Assembly: GCA_002786225.1 (NCBI GenBank)
Contig: PEQN01000004.1
Coordinates: forward strand, 1 to 64,000
Source of the DNA: Leptospira sp.
Lineage (GTDB): Bacteria; Spirochaetota; Leptospiria; Leptospirales; Leptospiraceae
DNA length: 64,000 nucleotides
Reading direction: 5' to 3'
Under the pieces are notes generated by a model, which searched no databases, was not told where the DNA came from, and saw only the letters and a program-made list of their open reading frames with translations. A program made the position numbers and the translations under genes. Of this stretch, positions 35,306 to 44,829 are shown piece after piece. The stretch's first letter is position 1. Every line of letters starts with the position of its first letter.

Positions 35306-36745
35306 ATGGATTTAAATGATCTATCCTATAAAAAATTACATATTTTGCTTGTTGAAGATGAACCTCTCATTGCTCTTCACGAGAAAATCGAGTTACAAAA
35401 CCGTGGTTATTCAGTAGAGCATGCATTAAGTGGAGAAGAAGCAATTGAATTAATTCGAAATGATGCATTTCCTTTCGATCTCATTCTAATGGATATTGAT
35501 CTAGGAGAAGGACTCGATGGTACTGAGACAGCTGAAAAGATTTTAGAAATTTCAGATATACCTATAGTCTTTCTATCTTCTCATACAGAACCTGAGATTA
35601 TCAATAAGACGGAAAAGATAACCTATTATGGTTACGTAGTGAAGAATTCTGGAATGGTGATTATTGAAGCCTCAATAAAGATGGCGATGAAACTTTATAA
35701 AGCAAAAGTGGAATTGACTGAAACAAAGATCAAAATCCAAGAAAATGAAGCTCGCCTACTAGAAGCCCAATTAGCTGCAAAAGTAGGAAGCTGGCAGACT
35801 AACCTTTCGAATATGGAAGTTATTTGGTCAGAAGAAACATACCATATTTTTGAATTAGATTCCAAAACATTTAAGGCATCTCATGAAGCTTTTCTAGATT
35901 ATGTGCATCCAGAAGATCGTATACAAGTTGATGAAGCATTCAAAAATTCATTTTCTATTGATTCATTTAACACGCTAGAACACAGAATTATAACTTCCAA
36001 AGGCAATCTCAAATATGTAGAGGAACGTTGGCGTATCATACGCGATATAGAAAATATACCAATATTAGCGATTGGAACCTGCCAAGATATTACGAAGAGA
36101 AAAAAGGATGAGGATGAGATCAAGAGGCAATTGAATGAGAAGGAAATTCTGTTAAAGGAAGTTCACCATCGAATCAAAAACAATATCCTATCTCTAGAGA
36201 GCCTTTTATCTCTGCACGCAAGTTCAACGAATATTCCAGAAGCTAGAAATGCAATCAACGAATCCATTACACAAGTACAAAGCATTCGAGTTTTGTACGA
36301 TAAATTATTAATGAATGATACTTACCAAGAAGTCTCAGTTAAGCTTTATATGGACAGCTTAATAGAATCCTTGCTTTTGGTTTTTCCTGAAAGTAAAAGG
36401 ATAAAATTAGAAAAATCAATAAGCGATTTTAATCTTCCTTCTAAAGTTGTAATCAATATTGGAATTATCTTTAATGAATTAATAACAAATATTTTTAAAT
36501 ATGCCTTTCAAGGAATTGCAGATCCCCGTTTATTTATTCAACTGATCAAATCAGAAAATACTATAACTCTCACAATTAAAGATAATGGAATCGGTTTTAA
36601 TGAACAGGAAAATAGGGACAAATCTCCAGGATTTGGACTAACTATAGTTAGAATGCTTACAGAGCAACTCAAAGGAACCTTTATTTCTGAAAATGATCAT
36701 GGCAATAGATCGGTCTTAACATTTACAATTTCACTAGACAAATAA
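35306..36745 (+). CDS. Receiver-PAS-HisKA_2 sensor histidine kinase
   Basis: A 479-residue soluble kinase. A receiver domain at about 10-128 has VEDEP and phosphoacceptor Asp63 in LILMDIDLG; a PAS domain at about 155-265 has VGSWQTNLSNMEVIWSEETY and VHPEDR; a HisKA_2 box has LLKEVHHRIKNN with His288; a HATPase domain has ELITNIFKYAF, IKDNGIGF and GFGLTIVRML. No membrane segment is present, so it is cytoplasmic and probably receives phosphate on its own receiver. AAGGAT lies eight bases before the ATG. It is followed 28 bp later by a hydrolase and an AraC regulator on the same strand. Confidence 0.9.
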   Translation: MDLNDLSYKKLHILLVEDEPLIALHEKIELQNRGYSVEHALSGEEAIELIRNDAFPFDLILMDIDLGEGLDGTETAEKILEISDIPIVFLSSHTEPEIINKTEKITYYGYVVKNSGMVIIEASIKMAMKLYKAKVELTETKIKIQENEARLLEAQLAAKVGSWQTNLSNMEVIWSEETYHIFELDSKTFKASHEAFLDYVHPEDRIQVDEAFKNSFSIDSFNTLEHRIITSKGNLKYVEERWRIIRDIENIPILAIGTCQDITKRKKDEDEIKRQLNEKEILLKEVHHRIKNNILSLESLLSLHASSTNIPEARNAINESITQVQSIRVLYDKLLMNDTYQEVSVKLYMDSLIESLLLVFPESKRIKLEKSISDFNLPSKVVINIGIIFNELITNIFKYAFQGIADPRLFIQLIKSENTITLTIKDNGIGFNEQENRDKSPGFGLTIVRMLTEQLKGTFISENDHGNRSVLTFTISLDK

Positions 36746-36772
36746 ATTAAGGTATTTCATTTTTATCCATAG

Positions 36773-37762
36773 ATGCATCCTTTCTCTCGCAACCTTAGAA
36801 GACTCTTTTTTAGATTAGTAAGCGGGGGTTTCACACAGACTATCCTTTCTGGAGTTGGTTATATTTCACCTAGATTCATAGATTTACACCATCGATCCGT
36901 GCTATTCGAATTTGAAACAACTGATAAGAACAAATTTCGGGGATATTTTAATAAATCAAAACTAGAATGCTCTAAAGCCTTAGTTATACTACTGCATGGA
37001 TGGGAAGGTTCTTCTCAATCTAGCTATATACTAAAAACATTGTATAGCTTACACGAAAATGGATTTGATGTTATCCGTTTGGATTTTTTGGATCATGGAG
37101 ATACCCAATCTTGGAATGAACAAATTTTTCATGGAAATTTATTACAAGAACATTTCAAAGCTATAGAATGGATCAGCCAAACCTTTGCCAAATTCCAAGA
37201 GGTTCATCTTATAGGCTTTTCTTTAGGAGGCAATTATTCTATCAGAATTGCACTAAGCAATCTTAGTAAAAAAATTCCGAATCTTCATCATACGATTGCT
37301 ATCTCACCGGCTCTTAGTCCTGAGAAGGCTACTTTCATGATGGATCAATATAAAATCCTTGGTAGATATTTTCTGAATAAATGGATGAATTCAATAGATA
37401 AGAAAGTAAAAGCTCATCCTGGCTTATTTGAATTCGATGAAAGAAAAAAATACAAAACAGTTATGGATCTTACTGATTATATCGTTAGGAGAACAGGAAA
37501 GTTTGATAATGCAAAATCCTATTTCGATGCTTATACGGTATATCCTAAGGATTTCCATAAGATTTCCTCTCCCATAACATTGATTACTGCAAAAGATGAT
37601 CCTATTATACCTGTAGAAGATTTTGAGAATTTATCTACTGAAGAGATGAGTGGTCTATTGAATGTAATTATTTTGCCTAGAGGTGGGCATAATGGTTTTT
37701 TTACTGATTCTTTATCAAGGCCAGTCTATCTCAAATACATTCAGAAGATACTTTCGAGCTGA
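36773..37762 (+). CDS. Alpha/beta hydrolase (YheT/serine aminopeptidase-like)
   Basis: A 329-residue hydrolase with VILLHGWEGSS (oxyanion region), the nucleophile elbow GFSLGG with Ser150, an Asp in TAKDDPIIP, and His in LPRGGHNGFF, completing a Ser-Asp-His triad. It has no signal peptide. The order and length resemble the YheT/Abhydrolase_1 group that acts on esters or lipids. It sits between a histidine kinase and an AraC regulator (8 bp downstream), which may control it. The substrate is unknown. Confidence 0.85.
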   Translation: MHPFSRNLRRLFFRLVSGGFTQTILSGVGYISPRFIDLHHRSVLFEFETTDKNKFRGYFNKSKLECSKALVILLHGWEGSSQSSYILKTLYSLHENGFDVIRLDFLDHGDTQSWNEQIFHGNLLQEHFKAIEWISQTFAKFQEVHLIGFSLGGNYSIRIALSNLSKKIPNLHHTIAISPALSPEKATFMMDQYKILGRYFLNKWMNSIDKKVKAHPGLFEFDERKKYKTVMDLTDYIVRRTGKFDNAKSYFDAYTVYPKDFHKISSPITLITAKDDPIIPVEDFENLSTEEMSGLLNVIILPRGGHNGFFTDSLSRPVYLKYIQKILSS

Positions 37763-37770
37763 AAGTTTTT

Positions 37771-38547
37771 ATGATTATTAAGAAATTATTTATCTTCAAA
37801 AATTCTTTCATTTATGCTACCAATGCAACTTTGAAGAATGAATTGCATTCACATTACGCAAGTTCTCTTTTGATTTCATGGCCGAATTCATTTACAATTA
37901 TAGACGAAGCTGGTCTCATACAAAAAAGCCAATTTGCTATAATAGGTTCCAACACCAAACATAGGTTAGAGTCAGAAAATTCGAATCTCATAGTTGCACA
38001 ATGGGATCCACATGAATTAGAATTTAGCAATCAATCATCATGGATTAAGCGAAATCATATTCATATTCTAGCTTGGGATAGACTTGAGCATCTGCGAGCT
38101 GAATTAGATTCAGTCATAGATAAAGAATTGTCTTGCTTGCAAATTTACAGCCTTTACCAAAGAATCCACTCTACTTTGGGTTCAAGCAAAAGAAAGGTTT
38201 CCGATCTTGATCATAGAATTAGAATGGTTTGCAATTACATACAAGCGAATTTGCTAGAACCTTTGCATGTGAAAATTTTAGCAAATCTTGCAGAATTATC
38301 AGAAACGCGCTTCATGCATCTATTCAAAGAAGGAATTGGTATTCCTGTTAGGCGCTATGTGTTGTGGCAGAGGCTTTTTGGTGCAGCTAAGGAAATGCAG
38401 AAAGGGAAGAGTCTTACGGAAGCTGCTTATGAAGTAGGTTTTTCAGACCAAGCACATCTGAGTAGAACTTTCAAAGATATGCTTGGTGTACAGCCTTCCT
38501 TATTCTTGGGAGCTAGTTCTGGGGTTTCAATTCAATTATGCAACTGA
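37771..38547 (+). CDS. AraC-family transcriptional regulator
   Basis: A 258-residue DNA-binding regulator. The C-terminal 100 residues carry the two helix-turn-helix motifs (VKILANLAELSETRFMHLFKEGIGIPVRRYVLWQRL and AAYEVGFSDQAHLSRTFKDMLGVQPS). The N-terminal domain is a cupin-like region (NELHSHYASSLLISW), so a small ligand may be sensed. It begins 8 bp after the hydrolase stop and likely shares its transcript. It ends 12 bp inside the convergent DUF962 gene. Confidence 0.88.
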   Translation: MIIKKLFIFKNSFIYATNATLKNELHSHYASSLLISWPNSFTIIDEAGLIQKSQFAIIGSNTKHRLESENSNLIVAQWDPHELEFSNQSSWIKRNHIHILAWDRLEHLRAELDSVIDKELSCLQIYSLYQRIHSTLGSSKRKVSDLDHRIRMVCNYIQANLLEPLHVKILANLAELSETRFMHLFKEGIGIPVRRYVLWQRLFGAAKEMQKGKSLTEAAYEVGFSDQAHLSRTFKDMLGVQPSLFLGASSGVSIQLCN

Positions 38548-39075
38548 CTTTGTGAATGTTTTGTAAACACCTCGTTCTTTGAGAATGGATTTTACTTGAT
38601 CTTCTAAGTCTTTGCGAAATCCAAGTTCAAAGAATACATCAGCTACCACAAATAAAGGAGCAGAGACAAGTGCTTGGAAAAGATTATCTAAAAATGCTGG
38701 TCTGCTTTTCTCGAATACATAATGTCCGTAAATTTGAGTTCCCCATCCCAAGATCTGGCCGCAAGCAAAGATAGCCCATACATAATTTGGATCCAAACTT
38801 GCTGAAAGCGAATTAGCCAGATACAAGATAGTTCCAAAAAGTACAGTTGCTACTAAGCTAAAAAGTAAATCTAAAGTAAAGTAATAACCTAGAACCAAGG
38901 CTCCCGCAACCATAGCTAGGGTAACTTGAAATCCTTGGATTGTAAATAAATTTACCCAACTAAGTACAAGCAGAAGACTAAATGAAATGGTTGGAACACC
39001 AATCACATGAATCCAGATATTTCTTTTTTCTTGGTGGTAGGCAGAATAGAATGCCATTTCTCGTGCAAATCTCAT
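38536..39075 (-). CDS. DUF962 / Mpo1-like membrane protein
   Basis: A 179-residue membrane protein with four or five helices. The family features are visible: YHQEKRNIWIHVIGVP near the start, then GWGTQIYGHYVFEKSRPAFLDNL and APLFVVADVFFELGF. The yeast member Mpo1 is a dioxygenase that shortens 2-hydroxy fatty acids; the conserved His residues for iron binding are present here. Activity in this organism is inferred only from the family. A clear AGGAG lies seven bases before the ATG. Confidence 0.85.
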   Translation of the reverse strand: MRFAREMAFYSAYHQEKRNIWIHVIGVPTISFSLLLVLSWVNLFTIQGFQVTLAMVAGALVLGYYFTLDLLFSLVATVLFGTILYLANSLSASLDPNYVWAIFACGQILGWGTQIYGHYVFEKSRPAFLDNLFQALVSAPLFVVADVFFELGFRKDLEDQVKSILKERGVYKTFTKSVA

Positions 39076-39225
39076 AAGGGTTCTCCTAAGAAAGTTTCAA
39101 ATAGTTTAACAAGATTTTTCTTGATTGTCTTGAATGAATCTGCTATTTCTTAAAAAAAATGGAAAGATTCCAAAAAAAGAAGCCTTCCACTTTTCATCCA
39201 TAGGAAAGAATACTAAAATGGCTGC

Positions 39226-39858
39226 TTAGATATCATCTGCGGGATTAGCTACATTGCTTGCCTTAGCAACTCCGACTAAAATACTTGAGAATTCACTGAC
39301 CTTCCATACGCCCTTAGAATTTCGAGTCACAGTCACTGGTCTTGCAGAACTTGCACCAGAAGAAGGTATAAATAGTTTAATTTTTCCTTTTGCTGCTTCA
39401 CCACTGTATCTATTTGCTGTTAAGGTAAATGTATAAGGTGGTTCAGTGATTGAATAACCGTTAGATGGAGATGAGCCAGGTAGATAGGAATTGATAAGAA
39501 GAGGATTCTGTTGTAATTGTCTTTCGACCAAACCCAAGGTTGATTTATTAACTATAAAACCTTTGTAGCCTTTGCCAGTTGAATCAGCTTGTAGGCTGGA
39601 AGGATCCAAGACTAAAACCAAACCTTTGGCACCCTCCACAGTATCCTTAGTAAATAAATCCAATGCAGCAATCAAAGATACTACAGCGCCTTCCGGTGTT
39701 GAGCCATTTTGTGTACGAAATGCATCCAACTCATCAAAACTACTAGGCCATGAATTTGTGATTACAGGATAACTTCCTTCTTGGGCAGCAATTCCATTTG
39801 CAAAAACTAATGTACTTAATGCTACCAAAATGACAGCAATCTTAGAATTAAATTTCAT
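39226..39858 (-). CDS. Exported protein of unknown function
   Basis: A 210-residue protein with a signal peptide (MKFNSKIAVILVALSTLVFANGIAA, cleavage before QEG) and a very strong ribosome-binding site (AAGGAGAGG). The mature part begins PVITNSWPSSFDELDAFRTQNGSTPEGAVVSLIAALDLF and has an extended beta-rich second half (YTFTLTANRY; KIKLFIPSSGASSARPVTVTRNSKGVWKVSEFSS). It contains no Cys. I recall similar leptospiral proteins annotated only as a DUF; the function is unknown. It stands alone, with a 48-bp gap to an M3 peptidase gene upstream-facing on the same strand. Confidence 0.72.
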   Translation of the reverse strand: MKFNSKIAVILVALSTLVFANGIAAQEGSYPVITNSWPSSFDELDAFRTQNGSTPEGAVVSLIAALDLFTKDTVEGAKGLVLVLDPSSLQADSTGKGYKGFIVNKSTLGLVERQLQQNPLLINSYLPGSSPSNGYSITEPPYTFTLTANRYSGEAAKGKIKLFIPSSGASSARPVTVTRNSKGVWKVSEFSSILVGVAKASNVANPADDI

Positions 39859-39925
39859 ATTCCTCTCCTTAGGACACTATAAGAAAAATCTATTATATTG
39901 AATTTCAATACACTTGTCAATAAAT

Positions 39926-41878
39926 TTATGCAGCTATACCGAGTAATCGCATCAAAGGTTCAATTTCAGGTTCCCTTCCGTAGAAATTTTTAAATAATTC
40001 CATAGCTGATTTTGATCCACCTTTTGAAATTATTTTCTCTATATAATCTTCACTTAGTTTCGGATTAAATATTCCATTATCTTTGAATTTATAGAAAGCA
40101 TTAGCACTTAGAAGCTCTGCCCATTTATAAGAATAATATCCTGCAGCATAACCACCTGCAAATATATGAGAGAAACTATTTTGAAATTTGTTATAGACTG
40201 GTGGTATATTCACCGCAATTTCTTTTCGAACACCATCCAGTATAGTTTGAACTCCAACTTCATCAGGACATTCTGTATGAATTTTTATATCAAAAATCGC
40301 AAACTCCAATTGACGAAGAACACCCATGGCTGATTGGAAATTTTTTGTATCAACTAATTTCTGAATCATATCTTCTGGTAGGGCTTCGCCTGTTTTGTGG
40401 TGAACTGCAAAGAATTTCAAGGCTTCTTTTTCATATGCAAAATTTTCTAAAAATTGAGATGGGAATTCTACAGCATCCCATTCAACACCATTGATCCCAC
40501 TTAAAAATGGTTCTTCGATTTCAGTTAACAAATGGTGGAGAGCATGACCCATTTCGTGAAAAAGTGTAACAACATCATCTGGCTTTAAGAGTGAAGGACT
40601 ATCACCGTGGGACGGTGGAAAGTTCCCAACAATGAAAGCAGAAGGAAGAATGGTCTTAGAATCTAGTTTATGCCTAGAAATCCAATTGTGCATCCAAGCT
40701 CCGCCTTTTTTATCTTTGCGTGCCTCTAAGTCAGAATACAGTCTAGCAATTGTAAGGTTATTTTTCTGAATATCAAAAACTTGAACCTTAGGGTCCCATA
40801 CTTCAGTTTTAATTTCTTTAAATTGTATACCAAAAAGTTTTCCAATAAATTCAAAAGATCCATGAACCGTTCGTTCTTTTTCTAAGTATGGTCTGTAAGC
40901 TTCCTCATCAAAGTTCAGTGATTCCTTCTTTAAGAGTTCTGAATAAAAAGCTACATCACTAGCCTTGAAATCTATTTTTCCTTTCTTGCTTGCAAAGTCT
41001 TTCAGTGTTTCAAATTCCTTTTGAGCTACTGGTTTTGCAGAATCTGCTATCTTATATAGAAAATCCAAAACTTGTTCTGTACTTTCTGCCATTTTAAAAG
41101 CTAAAGAATATTCTGAATAATTAGGAAATCCTAATAAAGAAGACATTTCTTTTCTTAGTTTGAGAATCTCTTCGAGAACCTTTCCATTGTTAGGCGCCCG
41201 ACTTACATAGGCTTTGTATAATTCTTCTCTAAGTTGTGCATTTTGTCCATAAGTCATATAAGCCATATAACTTGGAATTTGAAGAGTAAACTTATAAGTT
41301 CCATCTTCTTGTTTGGCTGTTTCAATATCAGATTCTGGAAGACCTTCTACATCCTTGGGGTTGCTGATAATCAATTCATAAGCATTGGTTGCATCCAGAA
41401 CATTTTGAGAAAATTGATTGGATAAATCGGAAAGTTTAATTTGAATTTCTTTTAGGCGCTCTTTTGTGTCAGAAGGAAGATCCACACCGCTGAGTTTAAA
41501 ATCTCTAATTCCATCTTGGATTACTTTGGATTGAACAGCCTGCAAATGTTCCTTTTCGTTTTCCCAAATTTCTTCATAAGCTGAAAGGATTCTTTTATCT
41601 TGGCTTAGATTTGTATAGTATTCTGTAATTTTGGGAAGTAGTTCTGCATAAATAGATTTGGTTTCTTCACTATTTTTAACTGAATGCAGATGAGATATTT
41701 CTGTAAAAATGGAATCTAAGTCATGATTCATGATTTGGTAGGGTGTTAAGAAGTTGGAATATGTTTTACCTGAAATTGCTAGCAATTCTTCCAATTGTTT
41801 GGTATTAGAGAGAAGTTTAGAACTAAAGTCCTCACTTTTTGCTTTTAAATTGTCTACTTTAAATTCTGCAAATGCCAA
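39926..41878 (-). CDS. M3-family zinc metallopeptidase (oligopeptidase A/Dcp-like)
   Basis: A 650-residue soluble peptidase with the zinc motif HEMGH at His441-Glu442 to His445 (LFHEMGHALHHLL) and the downstream Glu in WDAVEFPSQFLENF. Domain order and length fit thimet/oligopeptidase A enzymes that degrade short peptides in the cytoplasm. No signal peptide is present. It is divergent from the DCC protein gene at 41950, sharing a 71-bp promoter region. All metal ligands look intact. Confidence 0.92.
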   Translation of the reverse strand: MAFAEFKVDNLKAKSEDFSSKLLSNTKQLEELLAISGKTYSNFLTPYQIMNHDLDSIFTEISHLHSVKNSEETKSIYAELLPKITEYYTNLSQDKRILSAYEEIWENEKEHLQAVQSKVIQDGIRDFKLSGVDLPSDTKERLKEIQIKLSDLSNQFSQNVLDATNAYELIISNPKDVEGLPESDIETAKQEDGTYKFTLQIPSYMAYMTYGQNAQLREELYKAYVSRAPNNGKVLEEILKLRKEMSSLLGFPNYSEYSLAFKMAESTEQVLDFLYKIADSAKPVAQKEFETLKDFASKKGKIDFKASDVAFYSELLKKESLNFDEEAYRPYLEKERTVHGSFEFIGKLFGIQFKEIKTEVWDPKVQVFDIQKNNLTIARLYSDLEARKDKKGGAWMHNWISRHKLDSKTILPSAFIVGNFPPSHGDSPSLLKPDDVVTLFHEMGHALHHLLTEIEEPFLSGINGVEWDAVEFPSQFLENFAYEKEALKFFAVHHKTGEALPEDMIQKLVDTKNFQSAMGVLRQLEFAIFDIKIHTECPDEVGVQTILDGVRKEIAVNIPPVYNKFQNSFSHIFAGGYAAGYYSYKWAELLSANAFYKFKDNGIFNPKLSEDYIEKIISKGGSKSAMELFKNFYGREPEIEPLMRLLGIAA

Positions 41879-41949
41879 TGAAATTACCTCTGACTATTAG
41901 ACTTACTTATATTAAGTTCTATGGTAAATGGAAAATTCTTTATAGGTAA

Positions 41950-42402
41950 ATGAAAAGTCTAATTTATATGAATTCATCAGAAGAAAGGTATAAAAACCAT
42001 GCTATCATAATCTTTGATGGAAACTGCAATCTATGCAATAGCTTTGTCAATTATTGCATAGATCATGATTCTAAGAAGTATTTCTTATTTGCTACTTTGG
42101 ATTCGAAAATATCTCAAGAATTCATTCCACCGGATATGTTGTTGCCTTATAGGTCGAATCCTTTGCAAGGAAGTGTTTATCTCTGGGAATCTGGTCGAAT
42201 CTATGCTAGATCAGAAGCGGCATTTCGGATTTTTTCTAAATTGGATTCTATCCTAAGATTTATTTCTTACTTTCATTATCTTCCTAAGTTCCTAACAGAT
42301 AGTATTTATAAATGGATAGCTAAAAATAGGTACAAAATGTTCGGTAGAACAGAATCTTGTAAGATGCCTACAGAAGAACTAAAAACTAGATTCTTACAAT
42401 AA
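41950..42402 (+). CDS. DCC-family (DUF393) thiol-disulfide oxidoreductase-like protein
   Basis: A 150-residue protein with the hallmark FDGNCNLCNSFVNYCIDHD, giving the DxxCxxC redox-type motif at about residues 23-32. It continues with YFLFATLDSKISQ, SVYLWESGRIYARSEAAFRIF and a C-terminal KWIAKNRYKMFG, all usual for DUF393. The biochemical role of the family is not settled. It is full length. Confidence 0.87.
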   Translation: MKSLIYMNSSEERYKNHAIIIFDGNCNLCNSFVNYCIDHDSKKYFLFATLDSKISQEFIPPDMLLPYRSNPLQGSVYLWESGRIYARSEAAFRIFSKLDSILRFISYFHYLPKFLTDSIYKWIAKNRYKMFGRTESCKMPTEELKTRFLQ

Positions 42403-42480
42403 TTTACTTTGCTTAAGGTGAAAAGTTATTTTAAGAAACAAAAAAAGTATTCTAATAAATGTATTAGGATTCGTCTTAGA

Positions 42481-42514
42481 TAAATCTAAATCTAAATCTA
42501 AATCTAAATCTAAA
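42481..42514. repeat. Hexanucleotide microsatellite (TAAATC)n
   Basis: Five perfect TAAATC units plus TAAA, 3 bp past the stop codon of the gene at 42518-43309. Such tracts change length by slippage. Here it lies in a 3' untranslated position, so any effect would be on transcript ends. Confidence 0.9.
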
Positions 42515-42517
42515 GTA

Positions 42518-43309
42518 TTAGAAATCTATATAGTAATAATTCTTACCAGCATAACGAAAGTAATATTTAATAAAACTAGATGAATTTGGTTCTATGACTT
42601 TTAATCTAGACTTGAGATTTGCTTCATCGAACTTTACTTCTCTATCCATAGAATGATAAAAAAAACAACGATAGGTATTTTCCATATCTTCTGCACTCTT
42701 TTTAAGTATACAAAGATGAGTTGCTTCCGGAAAATCCAATTCTTCACTGAGTCCAAAGAATTTGCCAGGATGGATTTCCCATTTTCTATTTCCTATACGA
42801 ACAGAAGTTTTATGAGGATTAATATTTTGAACTAGTTTTTTAGGATACTTAGGGGCAATAAAATACACATTTTTATAATGGAAAGTGAAGTAGGATTTCT
42901 TTTTGTCATCGTATTTATGAATCGCTTCCTCACTAACACTTTGTGCCCTGAGTCCACGTGCAACTTTCTCCATGCTGCCTCTTAGTACAGAGTCCAGGAA
43001 ATCAGAACTCTCAGATTCATCTATCTTATCTAAGAGTTTATAAACAAAATCAAATTCTTTTCTCTCATATCCCTTGGCTTCTTTTAAGTCATCCAATTGT
43101 AAGCTAAGACGTCTTGTTCTATGTAAAAAATAATATGCCTTACGTTTATTCGCTATGGTTTCCATCTCACTAGCTATAGAAATTGTTTCATTTAAAATTT
43201 CAGTAGCGTCTAGAATCTTCTTTTCATAATCTTCTAGTAAATATTTTAGTTTATATTTCTTCTCAAAGAATGTCCTAGAATCCTCAGGTAGAGAAGAACC
43301 AGAGCTCAT
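42518..43309 (-). CDS. Unknown protein at the end of the rod-shape operon
   Basis: A 263-residue soluble protein. The first 130 residues are strongly helical and charged (coiled coil: FFEKKYKLKYLLEDYEKKILDATEILNETISIASEMETIANKRK); the second half is beta-rich with many Tyr and Phe (YFTFHYKNVYFIAPKYPKK; FIKYYFRYAGKNYYYIDF). No family is recognised. It starts 2 bp after rodA, so it is very probably cotranscribed with mreBCD-mrdA-rodA and may have a role in cell shape or envelope growth; that rests on position alone. Confidence 0.7.
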   Translation of the reverse strand: MSSGSSLPEDSRTFFEKKYKLKYLLEDYEKKILDATEILNETISIASEMETIANKRKAYYFLHRTRRLSLQLDDLKEAKGYERKEFDFVYKLLDKIDESESSDFLDSVLRGSMEKVARGLRAQSVSEEAIHKYDDKKKSYFTFHYKNVYFIAPKYPKKLVQNINPHKTSVRIGNRKWEIHPGKFFGLSEELDFPEATHLCILKKSAEDMENTYRCFFYHSMDREVKFDEANLKSRLKVIEPNSSSFIKYYFRYAGKNYYYIDF

Positions 43310-43311
43310 AC

Positions 43312-44829
43312 TTAATTGGCGAATTTCCTTAATTTGATCGATAGAATAATCCCAACAGCTAACATAGACATAAGTAAATGGGAACCACCATAACTCATAA
43401 AGGATAGTGGTACGCCTGTTACAGGAAGTAAGCCAATTACAATACCCATATTAATTGCGACATGGAAGAAGATTAATGCAACTATTCCTGAAGCAAGCAG
43501 GGAACCAAATCTATCCTTGGACTCAAAGCTAATTTGCAGACCTCTCAGAGGGATAGACATAATGAAAAAGATTAATAGCACAGAACCTAAGAATCCTGTT
43601 TGCTCTGCCCAGGAAGCAAAGATAAAATCTGTTCCCGATTCAGGAACATGTGGATATCTGCCTTCTGTCATTTCTCCTTTGAAAAATCCTTTACCAAAAA
43701 ATTTACCAGAACCAACGGCAGGTTTAGACGCTCTCAATTGGTAACCTGCACCTTGTTTAAATTTTTCAGGATTCAAAAATGCTGTTAGTCGAACAACTTG
43801 GTTTTCTCTAAACGGAATCGTTTTATAGACTGCAACAGAGCTTAGTATCGAAATTCCTAAGATTCCGATAGGAATATAGTATTGGCGTATATTCTTCAGT
43901 CCGCGTGCAATATTGAATCCAACCATTAATGCTGATATGCTAATTAAAAATACTCCAAATCCTATGAGTAAATTTTGATTGTAGAAAATCTGAAACATGA
44001 TAGAACCTTGGTCATCAATAACTGCTTCGACTATTTCCCTAAGTGATTGCAAAATCTTAGGATCTTCTAAACCTGTACGTTCTGTTCCAACTCCAAGAGA
44101 TCGTCCTTCAAGAATAGGCCAGATTTTTCCTTGTGCCTTACTTACCAAAGAGAGTAATTCTCCCTTTTGTTCCTTGCGTAAGTATTCTAAGATATCAGGA
44201 AGCAGAGTAAGCTTGCTATATTCTATATACATAGGAATACCCAAGGATAAACCTCCTAAGGCGAGAAGGGAACCAATATGCAAAATGTCCGCACCACCTA
44301 AAAATAACATCGCAAATAGAATAGGTAGGAAGGATACTGCTGTCCCAAAATCTGGCTGTAGAAGAATAAAGAACATAGGTATTAAAACAATGATAAAAGG
44401 AATGATAAGAGTTGTTAAACGACGCATTTCCTTTTCCCGGATAACAAGATATTGTCCAAGTAAAATTACCGTTGCAAGTTTAGCAAATTCTGAAGCTTGA
44501 AAACCTACAGGGCCTATCTTAATCCAAGATCTCGCTCCTCTTCCATCGGGTAGATAACCAATGCCAGGGATTAATGTAGCAATTAAGAGAACTAAAGAAG
44601 CAAGATAAATAAAGACCGCATAACTTCCGATTAATTGGTAATTGACCCTAGCCATGAAATACATCAATACAAGACCAATGCAAGCATAAATTAATTGCTT
44701 GTACCATCTTCCTTGTCCATCGCTGATATTGGCTTCTTGAGTATATAGGGTTAAAATCCCACAACAAGTTACAAATATAACTGCAAATATAAGAAATAAA
44801 TCTAATCGTTCACTATTTCTATCAGACAT
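43312..44829 (-). CDS. rodA: Rod-shape peptidoglycan polymerase RodA (SEDS family)
   Basis: A 505-residue SEDS glycosyltransferase with about ten membrane helices. Family segments include [78 protein letters not shown] and [19 protein letters not shown]. It is longer than E. coli RodA (370) because of an insert of about 130 residues in the middle. It polymerises glycan strands together with the mrdA product. Its start overlaps the mrdA stop (TAATG). Confidence 0.94.
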   Translation of the reverse strand: MSDRNSERLDLFLIFAVIFVTCCGILTLYTQEANISDGQGRWYKQLIYACIGLVLMYFMARVNYQLIGSYAVFIYLASLVLLIATLIPGIGYLPDGRGARSWIKIGPVGFQASEFAKLATVILLGQYLVIREKEMRRLTTLIIPFIIVLIPMFFILLQPDFGTAVSFLPILFAMLFLGGADILHIGSLLALGGLSLGIPMYIEYSKLTLLPDILEYLRKEQKGELLSLVSKAQGKIWPILEGRSLGVGTERTGLEDPKILQSLREIVEAVIDDQGSIMFQIFYNQNLLIGFGVFLISISALMVGFNIARGLKNIRQYYIPIGILGISILSSVAVYKTIPFRENQVVRLTAFLNPEKFKQGAGYQLRASKPAVGSGKFFGKGFFKGEMTEGRYPHVPESGTDFIFASWAEQTGFLGSVLLIFFIMSIPLRGLQISFESKDRFGSLLASGIVALIFFHVAINMGIVIGLLPVTGVPLSFMSYGGSHLLMSMLAVGIILSIKLRKFAN

